The position numbers were made by a program, and so were the translations under genes. The notes below the pieces were generated by a model. It saw nothing but the letters and a program-made list of their open reading frames with translations. It was not told the DNA's origin and searched no databases. This document shows, in pieces, positions 54,535 to 63,869 of a stretch of 64,000 nt of DNA (positions within the stretch are counted from its first letter, which is position 1; the number at the start of each line of letters is the position of its first letter). The stretch is from Okeania sp034190295 (lineage in GTDB: Bacteria > Cyanobacteriota > Cyanobacteriia > Cyanobacteriales > Microcoleaceae): NCBI GenBank assembly GCA_034190295.1, contig JAXHSW010000008.1:1-64000 (forward strand), written 5' to 3'.

Positions 54535-55070
54535 AAATAGGATTATTGTGTCTACTTTAGAGGTAACAAGTTGTCTGAATTGAAGGCTATCTATATTAGA
54601 CATCTCTAGAAAATAAACAAGCCTTTGTAAGCTATTGCAAAGGAAAGCAATAGAGTTATCAAATATATTAGCTGGATTTTGTAGATTTAGAGAACTAATT
54701 TTTTATTGGCGTTGGTGAATCAACATAAGAATTAAGATGTTTGGGCGAACCGTAATCAAGATCTGTAGGGACGTTGCATAAGGGCGTCCCTACCTATTCC
54801 CTGTTCCCTATTCCCTGTTCCCTATTCCCTGTTCCCTATTCCCTGTTCCCTATTCCCTGTTCCCTATTCCCTGTTCCCTATTCCCTGTTCCCTATTCCCT
54901 GTTCCTACAGCCACGAAAATCATAGCTAAATTCACCAACGCCTTTTTATTTTGCTAAATAAGCGAAACGATTCAACCTTGTTCTCGTTAACTTGGTACGA
55001 TCGCCCAGAGGCAATCGCACCATACAACATTATCGAGATTTGGGATTAGATAAATCCAGCAAAATTTGCT
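54535..55070. repeat. Intergenic with a CCCTATT/CCCTGTT heptamer array (54793-54905)
   Basis: About eight 14-bp units alternate CCCTATT and CCCTGTT. An R3 end (AGACATCTCTAGAAAATAAA) stands at 54599. No gene. Confidence 0.8.
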
Positions 55071-57233
55071 CTATTGAGCGATCGTCGTATCTTCCCGGAA
55101 CGCCAGGTTCTGAATCCGTTCATCTGAAGCAGGGGGGCCGTCCACCTGCTGAAAAGCTTTGTCTGCTGTAGGAAAAACTTGATGAAAGTATTCAGCCAGT
55201 GAGTCCTGCTCAGTGCCGAAAGGAGCGAAGTCGGCAACGCCCTCGAAAGGTTCTGCAATTGCCTCATCCCTCACCCCGTTTTTGTTGAGGTCTTCTTCAG
55301 GTTCAAAATCTCCGTCGCCATCACTATCTGGCTCGCCCAAGAGATCGACACGATTAAACAAAACCGGATCGGCATTCAAAAAACTGGGGTAAGGATAGCT
55401 GTCGCCACCATCAGCGAGATAGCTAACGGTAATCGCCCGGAAGGTGCGGTTGGGGTCGCCGACGAGTTCGCCATCTTGAGCAACCACATCAGATTCCTCA
55501 TCGCCCAAAACGACTAAAGAGATAATGCGATCGCCAGCAGGAAGTTTAGGATCGAAGCTAAACTTCAGACCTCCTACTTGGGGAAACTGGCCAGGCGTTG
55601 CACCGAGAGCTGTCCCTGCAACCCCATGTTCGAGTGTCTGTAAGAGTTGTTCTGCCGTGAGCGTTATGAGGGTGAGTCCATTGTTGAACCGGAGAGAGTT
55701 GTTGATGTCGAGTTGGGACACTTGTCCCTCTGCTTTCCCTGCTTCCGGATTTGCTTCTGGGGGCAACAGTTCAAAGTCATTGGGATCGGTGCTACCGCTT
55801 CCAGCGTTGATGATGCCGATGTTGGAACGGATACTACCCCCATTTTTCAAAGCAATCCGTGTTGTCGCATCCACAGTTTTAGCATAGGCAAGATCGGCAT
55901 CGGAAGTCAGATTGCCCAGGTTGGTTTCTTCAGTCCGGACAAAGACACGATCGCCCCGTAGGAAAACTGTCGTGTTGCCAAAAATGTTGCCATCCTGGGT
56001 AGCAATGACTCCATTGAGGGTATCAATGATTTCCACGATTTCCGGATCGGGCGTGCCATTCGTGGCTGCAACCCCCTCTTCGTCGGCGGCGTAAGCTCCA
56101 CTAATGCTAGGGTCGATGCTACTGGGGATAAGGAGACCTTCGGCATCGAAGTCAATCACCAGGCGACCCACATAAGTATAGTTGGCTTTCGTGTTGACTA
56201 CGGCGATCGGGTTTCCGTCCGCATCAGTTTTGAAAATCGGATAGGGACCTGCGCTGGTATCTCCAGTGCGGAGGCGGTCTGTTTCATCAGACAGCAACGT
56301 GTGGGAACCGCCTGCAACGATGATATCCACATCTCGGAGGCGAGGAGCAAGTTCGTCACGCTCGATATTCAACTGTTGCATATGGGACAAAAGAATCACT
56401 TTGTTGATACCCGTTGCCGTCAGCTCGTCTACAGCAGCCTGAATATCAGCAGCAAGGGCACCGTAGTCAGTGGCATTTTCAGGGAGTACGGTCACGTCGC
56501 CAGAAGAAGCGATCGCCGGCAACAAGGGTGTGGTTGCACCAACGATGCCGATTTCTTCGCCACCAACAGTCGCGATCGCCGCTCCAGCCAATTTTCCTGC
56601 TTCTATGGTGCTAATCTCTTGTCCGTTTTCCGTCACCCGGTCTGCCAAGTCGGGGTCTGTAGCAAAATTTAAGTTCGCGCTCAGATAAGGAAATAATGCC
56701 CCACGATATTTGCCAGAAGGTTGAATGATATCGCTCACTTCCCTGGTCCCCAGATCGAAATCGTGGTTGCCAAAAGTGGAGGCTTGGACGCCCAGTTGAT
56801 TGTGGATTTCAATATTGGCGTGGCCAATGCCCGCTTTACCCACAGGGGTATCACTCATGGTCGGGTCGCTGCTCGCAAACAGGAACGGACTGGGAATATA
56901 GTTATCTCCAGAGGAAAGGAAAAGGGTATTGGGGTAGTCCTGTTTGAGAGCATTGAGGACGGCTGAAAAACGAGGCGCGTCCTTCAGAGCTTCCAGGCCA
57001 GCTTCAAAGTCGGAAGCATGGAGAAGTTGCAGGGTAAAAGTTGTGGCCTCTGAGTCGGCAGCGGTGCTGGTGGGAGCTGGTTCGGATTTGCTAAACCAGT
57101 CAAACCCTTTGAAGAAGTCGAATAGGTTCCATGCTGTCGCCGGAGGGACCGCGACACTCAAAAAGAAAGTAGTGGCGATCGTCATAACCACTAGATTCTT
57201 CCACAGATGCTTCCAAATACGGTTGAAAATCAT
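55071..57233 (-). CDS. Secreted bifunctional metallophosphatase/5'-nucleotidase
   Basis: The 720-aa protein has a signal peptide (VVMTIATTFFLSVAVPPATA, cleavage before WNLF). A calcineurin-like metallophosphatase domain carries LLHASDFEAGLE, SSGDNYIPSP, TFGNHDFDLG and LLSHMQQ. A 5'-nucleotidase C-terminal substrate domain (about 420-600; GGSIRSNIG, SQLDINNSLRFNNGL) follows. Near 640 is an EF-hand-like acidic loop DSDGDGDFEPEEDLNKNG, a likely Ca2+ site. It releases phosphate from nucleotides in the periplasm or outside. GAGG lies 9 nt before the ATG. The gene appears richer in G+C than its neighbours and open on the opposite strand over long stretches, suggesting recent transfer or a different codon habit. 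Confidence 0.92.
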   Translation of the reverse strand: MIFNRIWKHLWKNLVVMTIATTFFLSVAVPPATAWNLFDFFKGFDWFSKSEPAPTSTAADSEATTFTLQLLHASDFEAGLEALKDAPRFSAVLNALKQDYPNTLFLSSGDNYIPSPFLFASSDPTMSDTPVGKAGIGHANIEIHNQLGVQASTFGNHDFDLGTREVSDIIQPSGKYRGALFPYLSANLNFATDPDLADRVTENGQEISTIEAGKLAGAAIATVGGEEIGIVGATTPLLPAIASSGDVTVLPENATDYGALAADIQAAVDELTATGINKVILLSHMQQLNIERDELAPRLRDVDIIVAGGSHTLLSDETDRLRTGDTSAGPYPIFKTDADGNPIAVVNTKANYTYVGRLVIDFDAEGLLIPSSIDPSISGAYAADEEGVAATNGTPDPEIVEIIDTLNGVIATQDGNIFGNTTVFLRGDRVFVRTEETNLGNLTSDADLAYAKTVDATTRIALKNGGSIRSNIGIINAGSGSTDPNDFELLPPEANPEAGKAEGQVSQLDINNSLRFNNGLTLITLTAEQLLQTLEHGVAGTALGATPGQFPQVGGLKFSFDPKLPAGDRIISLVVLGDEESDVVAQDGELVGDPNRTFRAITVSYLADGGDSYPYPSFLNADPVLFNRVDLLGEPDSDGDGDFEPEEDLNKNGVRDEAIAEPFEGVADFAPFGTEQDSLAEYFHQVFPTADKAFQQVDGPPASDERIQNLAFREDTTIAQ

Positions 57234-57466
57234 TAAGAAAAACCTCTAAATAACAACGTTAACTCTGGACGAGATGTCCAAAGGTTTAGTTTTTTTGGCG
57301 ATGGCCTCTGGTTAGGAAGCGAGCGCGCTATTACTTAACTTACACTTTGTCAATACTGTATTAACATCATCAACCTTATAATTCTCAGATGCCAGGAGCG
57401 GAGCGTTGAGATAAGTAACGCACCGCAAGTACTATTATTATGCAGGGAATGGCGCCTTACGAGAGG
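57234..57466. other. Intergenic upstream of the 5'-nucleotidase
   Basis: No gene or clear promoter. A short GCAGGGAATGGCGCC stretch lies near 57440. Confidence 0.4.
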
Positions 57467-57618
57467 CAATATCAAATCCGGTTGAATACTTATATTATGT
57501 TTGGGGGTGGGGAGGGTGGGGAGTTGGTTCGTGTGGGTCTAAGGGGAGGTCGAGAGATTGAAGGTGAGAAAGTGTGGATAGAATTATAAACATATACTGC
57601 ATAACCGGATTCTATATG
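57467..57618. repeat. R2 element variant
   Basis: AATATCAAATCCGGTTGAAT at the left, CATAACCGGATTCTATATG at the right (inverted), with a GGGTGGGGAG-rich interior. Confidence 0.6.
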
Positions 57619-57700
57619 AGGAACAATGGATTCAGGACTTACGCAAATTGACTGTTATATCATGTCCGCTTGAACAGTTATAAAATAAATAATAAATAAC

Positions 57701-57816
57701 AAGGCAACAGGTAAGATATTTTCACAGAAATTGGCAGGAAAAATGATTTTTTAGGGTGAATTTTTATTTCCTTAACTGCTCTAATTAAAAGGTTGATTTA
57801 TTTTCTGGAGATGTCT
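57701..57816. repeat. R3 element, inverted copy
   Basis: AAGGCAACAGGTAAGATATT, AAAATGATTTTTTAGGGTGA and TTTATTTTCTGGAGATGTCT: the reverse complement order of the 36460-36633 copy. An isolated R2 end (ATATCATGTCCGCTTGAACA) stands just before it at 57658. Confidence 0.65.
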
Positions 57817-58487
57817 GTTGTAGAAAAGGCCATCTGGATCGAGTTTATTACGGAAATCCTTAAATTTGTGTAATGCTTTGACCCTTTTCAGGGTAAGCAT
57901 TCAGCGGTCAGCTATCAGCTATCAGCTATCAGCTTCATTATCTTAAAGCAAGCTAGTCGTTCTTGTACTTCAATTTATGAGTTAAAAATGTAGTCTAAAT
58001 CAAACAAAGGCTGGCTTTATTAGACCTCCGGTCAAAGTTTAAATTAAATCAATTCAAGATATGAAACAAACAATTTCATCTCCCTATTCCCTATTATATG
58101 AATTTTGCAATAAGTCTATTAATTAAAATGCTGAAATCTGAACGCTAATAGCTGAATGCTTACTTTTCAGGAAAAAAAAAGTGCACTTAATATTTCCTTA
58201 TATTCAATCAAGGACGGTTTTAACCAGAGGTAATTATCAATTATCCATTATCAATTAATGAACCCTATTAAGTAGTATTTATAAATTTTAATAAAAGTTT
58301 AGCAAAGTTTGGAGTATTTAGTAAATAAATTATGCTTTTACCAATTCTGAAAATTGGCAATTTTTTAACATTTATTAAAGGAAAGGAACTAGAATCCCGA
58401 TTGTGAATTTGATAATTCTGTGCAGCCTCACATAAAATTGGTATTATAATAAATTGGCCAGTTATCAACTAAAATGGGCTACCGTGC
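57817..58487. other. Intergenic before the caspase-STAND-WD40 gene
   Basis: AGCTATC heptamers at about 57907-57937 and an R1 fragment at about 58180-58262 (CCTTATATTCAATCAAGG, GGTTTTAACCAGAGGTAATT, TATCCATTATCAATTAAT). No gene. Confidence 0.5.
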
Positions 58488-61400
58488 ATGAACCGAAAAG
58501 CGTTAGTAGTGGGTATCAATCATTATCCTTTGCTGAAAGATAGCTCTGCTCAACCCCGAAACTTGATTAAACCAGCAGCAGATGCGGAAGCGATCGCTCA
58601 ATTATTAGAGACCTATGGCAATTTTCAAGTGCAGCGCTTTCCAGGAGCAAATATAGAGGGTTCTTGGCAAGTAGACCCTCATCCCAAGACTAAAAACTGT
58701 GAAATAAATGCTTTGAAAGAGGCTATTTCTAAATTATTTAATCCTCTAGATAATATTCCTGAAACTGCTTTATTATTTTTTGTGGGAAATAGTTTATTAG
58801 ATGAACAAGGGGGGGTACAAGAAGGATTTTTAGCAACCAGTGATACGAACCCTGAGAAAGGAAAATGGGGAGTTTCACTGCATTGGTTAAGTCAACTATT
58901 ACAAAAGTCTCCTGTCAAACAACAAATAGTATGGTTAGATTGTTACCATCAGGACAAAAAAATTGATTTATTACAAACAAGTCTGAGTAATATAGAATCA
59001 ACTTATAATGATAGGTGTTATATTTTTGTTTCTCAAGAAACAGAAGTTTATACAACACAAATAACTTCAGGACATAGCTTTCTCACAAATTGTTTATTAG
59101 AAGCATTAGAACCAGAAAATTATCCAACTTTTTGTGTAACAAATTATAATTTAATAGACTATATAAATAGAAAATTAAATCTTTCTACTCTACATCCAGT
59201 ATTTAATAACTCTGGTAACGAAATTATTTTAACAGGGGAAAAAGAAGCTACAGAAAATCCCGATTTGACGGCCGGAGTTTGCCCTTATAAAGGACTGGCT
59301 GCATTTGAGTTTAACGATAAAGATTCTAAATATTTTTATGGTCGAACAACCTTAATTAATCTACTTTTAGAAAAGGTTCGTTCTCGGAATTTTTTAGCGG
59401 TAGTCGGAGCGAGTGGAATTGGTAAATCAAGTCTAGTAAAAGCAGGGTTATTATATCAACTTAAACTGGGGCAAAGATTGTCGGGGAGTAACACTTGGCC
59501 AATATTAATTATTAGACCGGGGGAACATCCTTTAAAAAATTTAGCAGCAGCATTTGTAGATTATCAACTACAGACATTGTTAACGCCGACAACGGAGGCA
59601 ACAACTCTAGAAAAAGAGTCATTACAACCGTACACTACTACAGAATTATCATTAACTTCTCAGCAGCATCCACAAAAAAAGCAACCGCAAAAATCATCTA
59701 TTCCCGAACCACCTCCACCACCAACACAAGAAACAAAACGACCCCGTAGGCGATCGCCAGAAAAAAGAAAATCCAGTCCCGCAACACCACCGAAAACAGA
59801 AAATTCTGACAATGAAAACCTAGAGCAGGAGATAAAAAAGACCGATCCTGAACGTATAATTCATTTACCCATAGAAATCGAAGAATTAATGGAACAGGGT
59901 GCTAGTGGGTTTAGACAAGTGCTGCAAAATATTCAAGCACCGAGAATAGTGATGGTAGTAGACCAGTTTGAGGAAGTTTTTACCCTGTGTTTAGACAAAA
60001 TCGAAAGAAAGCAATTTTTTGAATGTTTAATGGGAGCAATAGACAGCAATTACCAAAATAGTAATACTTTTCTGTTAATTATTACTATGGGAGCAGAATT
60101 TTTAGGTAAATGCTTTGAGCAAGAATATTCTGGGTTAGCGAGGCAAATTCAATCTCATTTAGTGACAGTAACCCCGATGACTAGACTGGAGTTGCAACAA
60201 GCGATCGCCGAACCAGTCAAACAAGTAGGGATAGAAATTCAGCCAGAATTAGTGGAACAAATGATTGTAGATACAGAAAGTAACGCTAATTTACCATTAT
60301 TACAATATACTCTAACGGAACTATGGCGACAGCGTCGAACCGAGCAATTTACTCTGAATCAATATATTAATTTAGGTGGTGTCAAAGGTTGTCTAGAAAA
60401 ACAAGCTTATGCAATTTATCACTCCCTCAGTGCTAGGGAACGTCAGGTGGCAAAGCAGATATTTCTCAAACTGGTACAAATAAATGAAGATACAGTAGTA
60501 AGCTGCAAACGAGTATTAAAAACTAATCTAATTACCCCTCAACAGTCATTAGCAGTTGTGAGTAAGGTACTGAAAAAATTAGCAAAAGCTAGATTAATTA
60601 TCACTACTAAATTCACAAACTATCAAAACAATAATCAAACAGTAACAGTAGTAGAATTAGCCCATAATACTATTATTCATCATTGGTCTCAGTTAAATTT
60701 TTGGATAGAGTCAAACCGCGAGGCAATTAAACAAAAACCTGGCATGGAAGCTGATGCTCAAAGATGGCTGAAAAAAAATAAATCGGATAAATATTTACTA
60801 ACTGGGCGCAAGTTAAATTTAGCTGAAAACTTATTAGAAAGTGATGCTGATAGTGCTTTTGTGTCTGTATTAGCAAAAGAATTTCTGGAAAAAAGTATCA
60901 ACCGCAAACGTTTTCAAAACCATTTTCGCACCAGGAGTATAATAGGATTAATTTTAATTTTAGGTTGGTTAAGTGGATTTTCTTTTGTTAATTGGCAAGT
61001 CGCAGAAAAGGATAAATTAAATTCTCAACTTAATGCTTTGAGCTTATTAGCAGAAAATCAGTTTACTGCTAACCAACGGTTTGATGCTTTACTTACTGCT
61101 ATGAAAGCTGGCACGAGATTAGGCAATACTTCAGAAGTATCAACAGATGTAAGAATGCGAGTTTTAATTGCTTTGGGCAAAACTGTTTATGGTGTGAGTA
61201 CGCGCAGAACTCTGGCAGAACATACACAACCAGTTAATAGTATCAGCTTGAGCAAGGATAGAAAAATAATTGCTTCTGCTAGTGATGATGGTACTATCAA
61301 ACTCTGGAGTAACTCTGGGGAAGAATTAGCTACCTTGCAAGGACATCAGGGTGCTGTTTACAGTGTTGACTTTAGTCCTAACAGTAAAATGTTAGCTTCT

Positions 61401-63020
61401 GCTGGTGATGATGGTACTGTGAAACTCTGGAGTCAGAATGGCACAATATTAGTAACGATGAAAGGACATAAAGGAGCAGTTAATAGTGTGAGTTTTAGTC
61501 CTGATGGCAAAACTATTGCTTCTGGTGGGGTAGATGGAACGATTAAATTATGGAATCTTCAAGGGAAATTATTGAAGTCTATTCAAGCACATCAGGATAA
61601 AATTTACAGTGTCAGTTATGGTAAAGTATTAGCTTCTGCAAGTGAAGATAAAACGGTGAAGTTATGGAATTCTCAAGGGAAACAATTGGCTATTCTCGAA
61701 GGTTTTCAAGACAGAGTTTTGAGTGTGAGTGTGAGTCGGGATGGTAAAACTATTGCTACTGCAAGTTGGGATAGTACTGTGAGAGTATGGAGTATAGATG
61801 GTAAAGAAATAGGTACTCTCAGAGGTCATAAAAGTCCAGTTGTCAGCGTTAATTTTAGTGCTGATGGCAAAACTATTGCTTCTGGAAGTTCTGATGGAAC
61901 GATTAAACTTTGGACTCATTATGGTCGAGAAATAGCAACTCTCAAAGGTCATGGTACCTTGGTTAGTAGTCTCAGTTTGAGTAACGATCGATTAACTCTT
62001 GTTTCTGCTAGTGCTGACAATACGATTAAACTTTGGAATCTTCAAGAACAAAAACTGCCTACTCTCAAAGGTCATACCAGTTATATTACAGCTATTAGTT
62101 TTAGTCCTGATGGAAAAGCGATCGCTACTGGGGGTTACGACCGGAATGTGAAAATTTGGAGTCGGGATGGGGAGGAGTTAGCAAGTTTAAAAGGACATAA
62201 ACGGGGTATTCATAGTTTGAGCTTTAGTCCGGATAGTCAAACTGTGGCTTCTGCAAGTGCTGATGGAATGGGAATAGTTTGGAATTTGGCTGGTTTGGGT
62301 AATGCGACTCTTTTGGGACATAAGGACCGGGTTTATAGTATTAGCTATAGTCCGGATGGTAAAATGTTGGCAACTGCTAGCTTGGATGGAACGATTAAAT
62401 TATGGAATATTCGCGGTCAACAATTATTGACTATTCCAGGGGGTATTTCTGAACTCAGAAGTGTGACTTTTAGACCCGATGGAAGAGCGATCGCTGCAGT
62501 TGGTGTTGGGGGTGAGAGTCAGGTTGTGTTGAAAATGTGGAGTATAGAGGGTGAGGAACTAGGAAGGGTTGAAAGGTTGTGTAATGTTGCGAAGAGGGTG
62601 ACTTTTAGTGGAAATGGAAAAATTATTGCTGTAGCTTGTTCTGATAATACAGTAAAATTATTAACTCCAGAAGGTCAAGCGATCGCTACTCTCAGAGGTC
62701 ATCAAGGTCAAGTGAATAGTCTGAGTTTTACCCCTGATGGCAAAATTATCGCTAGTGGTAGTGATGATGGCACCGTAAAAATTTGGACTCTTGATGGTGA
62801 AGAATTGGTGAGTCTAGCAGGTATTCGAGAAGGGGTAATGGATGTTAGCTTTAGTCCAGATGGTAAAATTCTCGGTGCAGTTGGTAGAGACCGGGTAGCA
62901 ATATTGTGGAACTTTGATTTAGATAATTTATTGGCGCGGGGTTGTGATGTTGTTCACGACTATTTGCAGAATAGTCCCGATGTTAAAGAGAGCGATCGGC
63001 TTCTTTGTGAAGGGAGATAG
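58488..63020 (+). CDS. Caspase-like / STAND NTPase / WD40-repeat protein
   Basis: The 1510-aa protein starts with a caspase-fold (C14-like) domain (1-245): ALVVGINHYPLL, then ALLFFVGNSLL and IVWLDCYHQ. The nucleophile position keeps Cys152, but the usual catalytic His (GHG) is Asn101 (VGNS), so proteolysis is doubtful. A STAND NTPase follows (about 265-700) with CPYKGLAAFEFNDKDSKYFY, Walker A GASGIGKSS (307-315) and MVVDQFEEVF. It is split by a Pro/Lys-rich insert (about 375-450). After helical repeats comes one membrane helix (about 816-838) and 14 WD40 repeats (about 905-1485; GH...D...KLW pattern, weakest in repeats 11, 12 and 14). Such proteins sense a ligand through WD40 and oligomerise by ATP. 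Single gene. Confidence 0.93.
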   Translation: MNRKALVVGINHYPLLKDSSAQPRNLIKPAADAEAIAQLLETYGNFQVQRFPGANIEGSWQVDPHPKTKNCEINALKEAISKLFNPLDNIPETALLFFVGNSLLDEQGGVQEGFLATSDTNPEKGKWGVSLHWLSQLLQKSPVKQQIVWLDCYHQDKKIDLLQTSLSNIESTYNDRCYIFVSQETEVYTTQITSGHSFLTNCLLEALEPENYPTFCVTNYNLIDYINRKLNLSTLHPVFNNSGNEIILTGEKEATENPDLTAGVCPYKGLAAFEFNDKDSKYFYGRTTLINLLLEKVRSRNFLAVVGASGIGKSSLVKAGLLYQLKLGQRLSGSNTWPILIIRPGEHPLKNLAAAFVDYQLQTLLTPTTEATTLEKESLQPYTTTELSLTSQQHPQKKQPQKSSIPEPPPPPTQETKRPRRRSPEKRKSSPATPPKTENSDNENLEQEIKKTDPERIIHLPIEIEELMEQGASGFRQVLQNIQAPRIVMVVDQFEEVFTLCLDKIERKQFFECLMGAIDSNYQNSNTFLLIITMGAEFLGKCFEQEYSGLARQIQSHLVTVTPMTRLELQQAIAEPVKQVGIEIQPELVEQMIVDTESNANLPLLQYTLTELWRQRRTEQFTLNQYINLGGVKGCLEKQAYAIYHSLSARERQVAKQIFLKLVQINEDTVVSCKRVLKTNLITPQQSLAVVSKVLKKLAKARLIITTKFTNYQNNNQTVTVVELAHNTIIHHWSQLNFWIESNREAIKQKPGMEADAQRWLKKNKSDKYLLTGRKLNLAENLLESDADSAFVSVLAKEFLEKSINRKRFQNHFRTRSIIGLILILGWLSGFSFVNWQVAEKDKLNSQLNALSLLAENQFTANQRFDALLTAMKAGTRLGNTSEVSTDVRMRVLIALGKTVYGVSTRRTLAEHTQPVNSISLSKDRKIIASASDDGTIKLWSNSGEELATLQGHQGAVYSVDFSPNSKMLASAGDDGTVKLWSQNGTILVTMKGHKGAVNSVSFSPDGKTIASGGVDGTIKLWNLQGKLLKSIQAHQDKIYSVSYGKVLASASEDKTVKLWNSQGKQLAILEGFQDRVLSVSVSRDGKTIATASWDSTVRVWSIDGKEIGTLRGHKSPVVSVNFSADGKTIASGSSDGTIKLWTHYGREIATLKGHGTLVSSLSLSNDRLTLVSASADNTIKLWNLQEQKLPTLKGHTSYITAISFSPDGKAIATGGYDRNVKIWSRDGEELASLKGHKRGIHSLSFSPDSQTVASASADGMGIVWNLAGLGNATLLGHKDRVYSISYSPDGKMLATASLDGTIKLWNIRGQQLLTIPGGISELRSVTFRPDGRAIAAVGVGGESQVVLKMWSIEGEELGRVERLCNVAKRVTFSGNGKIIAVACSDNTVKLLTPEGQAIATLRGHQGQVNSLSFTPDGKIIASGSDDGTVKIWTLDGEELVSLAGIREGVMDVSFSPDGKILGAVGRDRVAILWNFDLDNLLARGCDVVHDYLQNSPDVKESDRLLCEGR

Positions 63021-63128
63021 TTATACCGTTTCACGGAAGTCGTAGGGGCGAATGGCATTCGCCCTTACAAAAGTCAGATTTTACAGGCTCAAATACCGTT
63101 TCACGGAAGTCAAAATTCAAAAGTCAAA
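63021..63128. repeat. Direct repeat ATACCGTTTCACGGAAGTC and a GCGAATGGCATTCGC stem
   Basis: Two copies of a 19-bp repeat (about 63023 and 63093) flank a short palindrome GGGGCGAATGGCATTCGCCC. Confidence 0.7.
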
Positions 63129-63297
63129 GCTATAGTATTAGTGACTGGGAAATTCAAGAGCTTTATCGAAAATGTCGAGATAAATCTTTGAGTTCGACTC
63201 AAATAGGAAAGGAAAAAGAAGCTGTGGAAAAAGTAAGACAAAAGCTAGAGGTTGAATTTATGAACAAGAAAGACCTATACTTTATAGTAGGTCATTT
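63129..63297 (+). pseudogene. Truncated gene fragment (SDWEIQELY protein)
   Basis: The frame reads SYSISDWEIQELYRKCRDKS, LSSTQIGKEKEAVEKVRQKL, EVEFMNKKDLYFIVGHF. It then runs into a TTATCAG heptamer array. The final KKDLYFIVGxF strand resembles the core of an uncharacterised cyanobacterial protein family in which more than half of the sequence normally follows. There is no proper start codon. Both ends are gone, so it is a relic. Family recollection is weak. Confidence 0.45.
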
Positions 63298-63350
63298 CAG
63301 TTATCAGTTATCAGTTATCAGTTATCAGTTATCAGTTATCAGTTATCAGT
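63297..63350. repeat. TTATCAG heptamer array
   Basis: About seven CAGTTAT units, the same as at 36844-36886. It cuts the gene fragment before it. Confidence 0.85.
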
Positions 63351-63397
63351 ACCGACCACTAAAGCCGGAGGCTTGAAATACGCTCACTGAATATTTT

Positions 63398-63471
63398 TTC
63401 ATCCCCTTAAAAGGGGAGGCTTTGAACCTCATTTTTTGGTAATTATTAATTATTAATTATTAATTGTTGAA
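63398..63471. repeat. R1 right-end fragment
   Basis: CCCCTTAAAAGGGGAGGCTT, TGAACCTCATTTTTTGGTAA, three AATTATT units, ATTGTTGAA. Confidence 0.7.
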
Positions 63472-63518
63472 CCTCCTATGATTACTCAATTAAGCTTGTT
63501 CTAAATAGAGAAAAAACA

Positions 63519-63869
63519 ATGAATATTTCAGAGACATTTTCAAATAAATATATACTGACATTTGGCTATGGAAATCGTAAAGATTACAGTGAATTTTTAG
63601 AATATCTACAAAATTTTGATGTTAAGTGTGTGATTGATGTAAGGAAAAGTCCCCGTGCTTGGAGTCGTAGGTGGTATGGAGACAAAATAGAAAATCTTTG
63701 CCACTCCAAAAATATTCAATATATATCCAAAGTTTCTTTAGGAAATACATCAGGTAAAGCAAACTGGGTTTCACCTACTCCTGAAAAAGTAGATGCAGAT
63801 TTGTCTGAACCTGCAATGACGATTTCTATGTTATTTGCTTTGTTGCCGAGGGGGAAGTCCTTAAGGTAG
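63519..63869 (+). pseudogene. DUF488 family protein, 3' end replaced
   Basis: The first 98 codons encode a DUF488 protein: NKYILTFGYGNRKDYSEFLE, CVIDVRKSPRAWSRRWYGDK, then NIQYISKVSLGN and EKVDADLSE. From about 63812 the sequence is no longer DUF488. It is the reverse strand of a TPR-type gene, and the frame ends by chance with PAMTISMLFALLPRGKSLR. The missing part would carry the conserved LLLCxExxPxxCHR motif near the family's C-terminus. It is therefore likely non-functional. DUF488 proteins are small, of unknown activity. The ATG has no clear Shine-Dalgarno. Confidence 0.75.

Noticed and set aside
55525..56688. Several open frames of 60-120 codons on the plus strand
   Set aside because: They are antisense to the 5'-nucleotidase gene, have low-complexity residues, and exist because the gene lacks stop codons in other frames.
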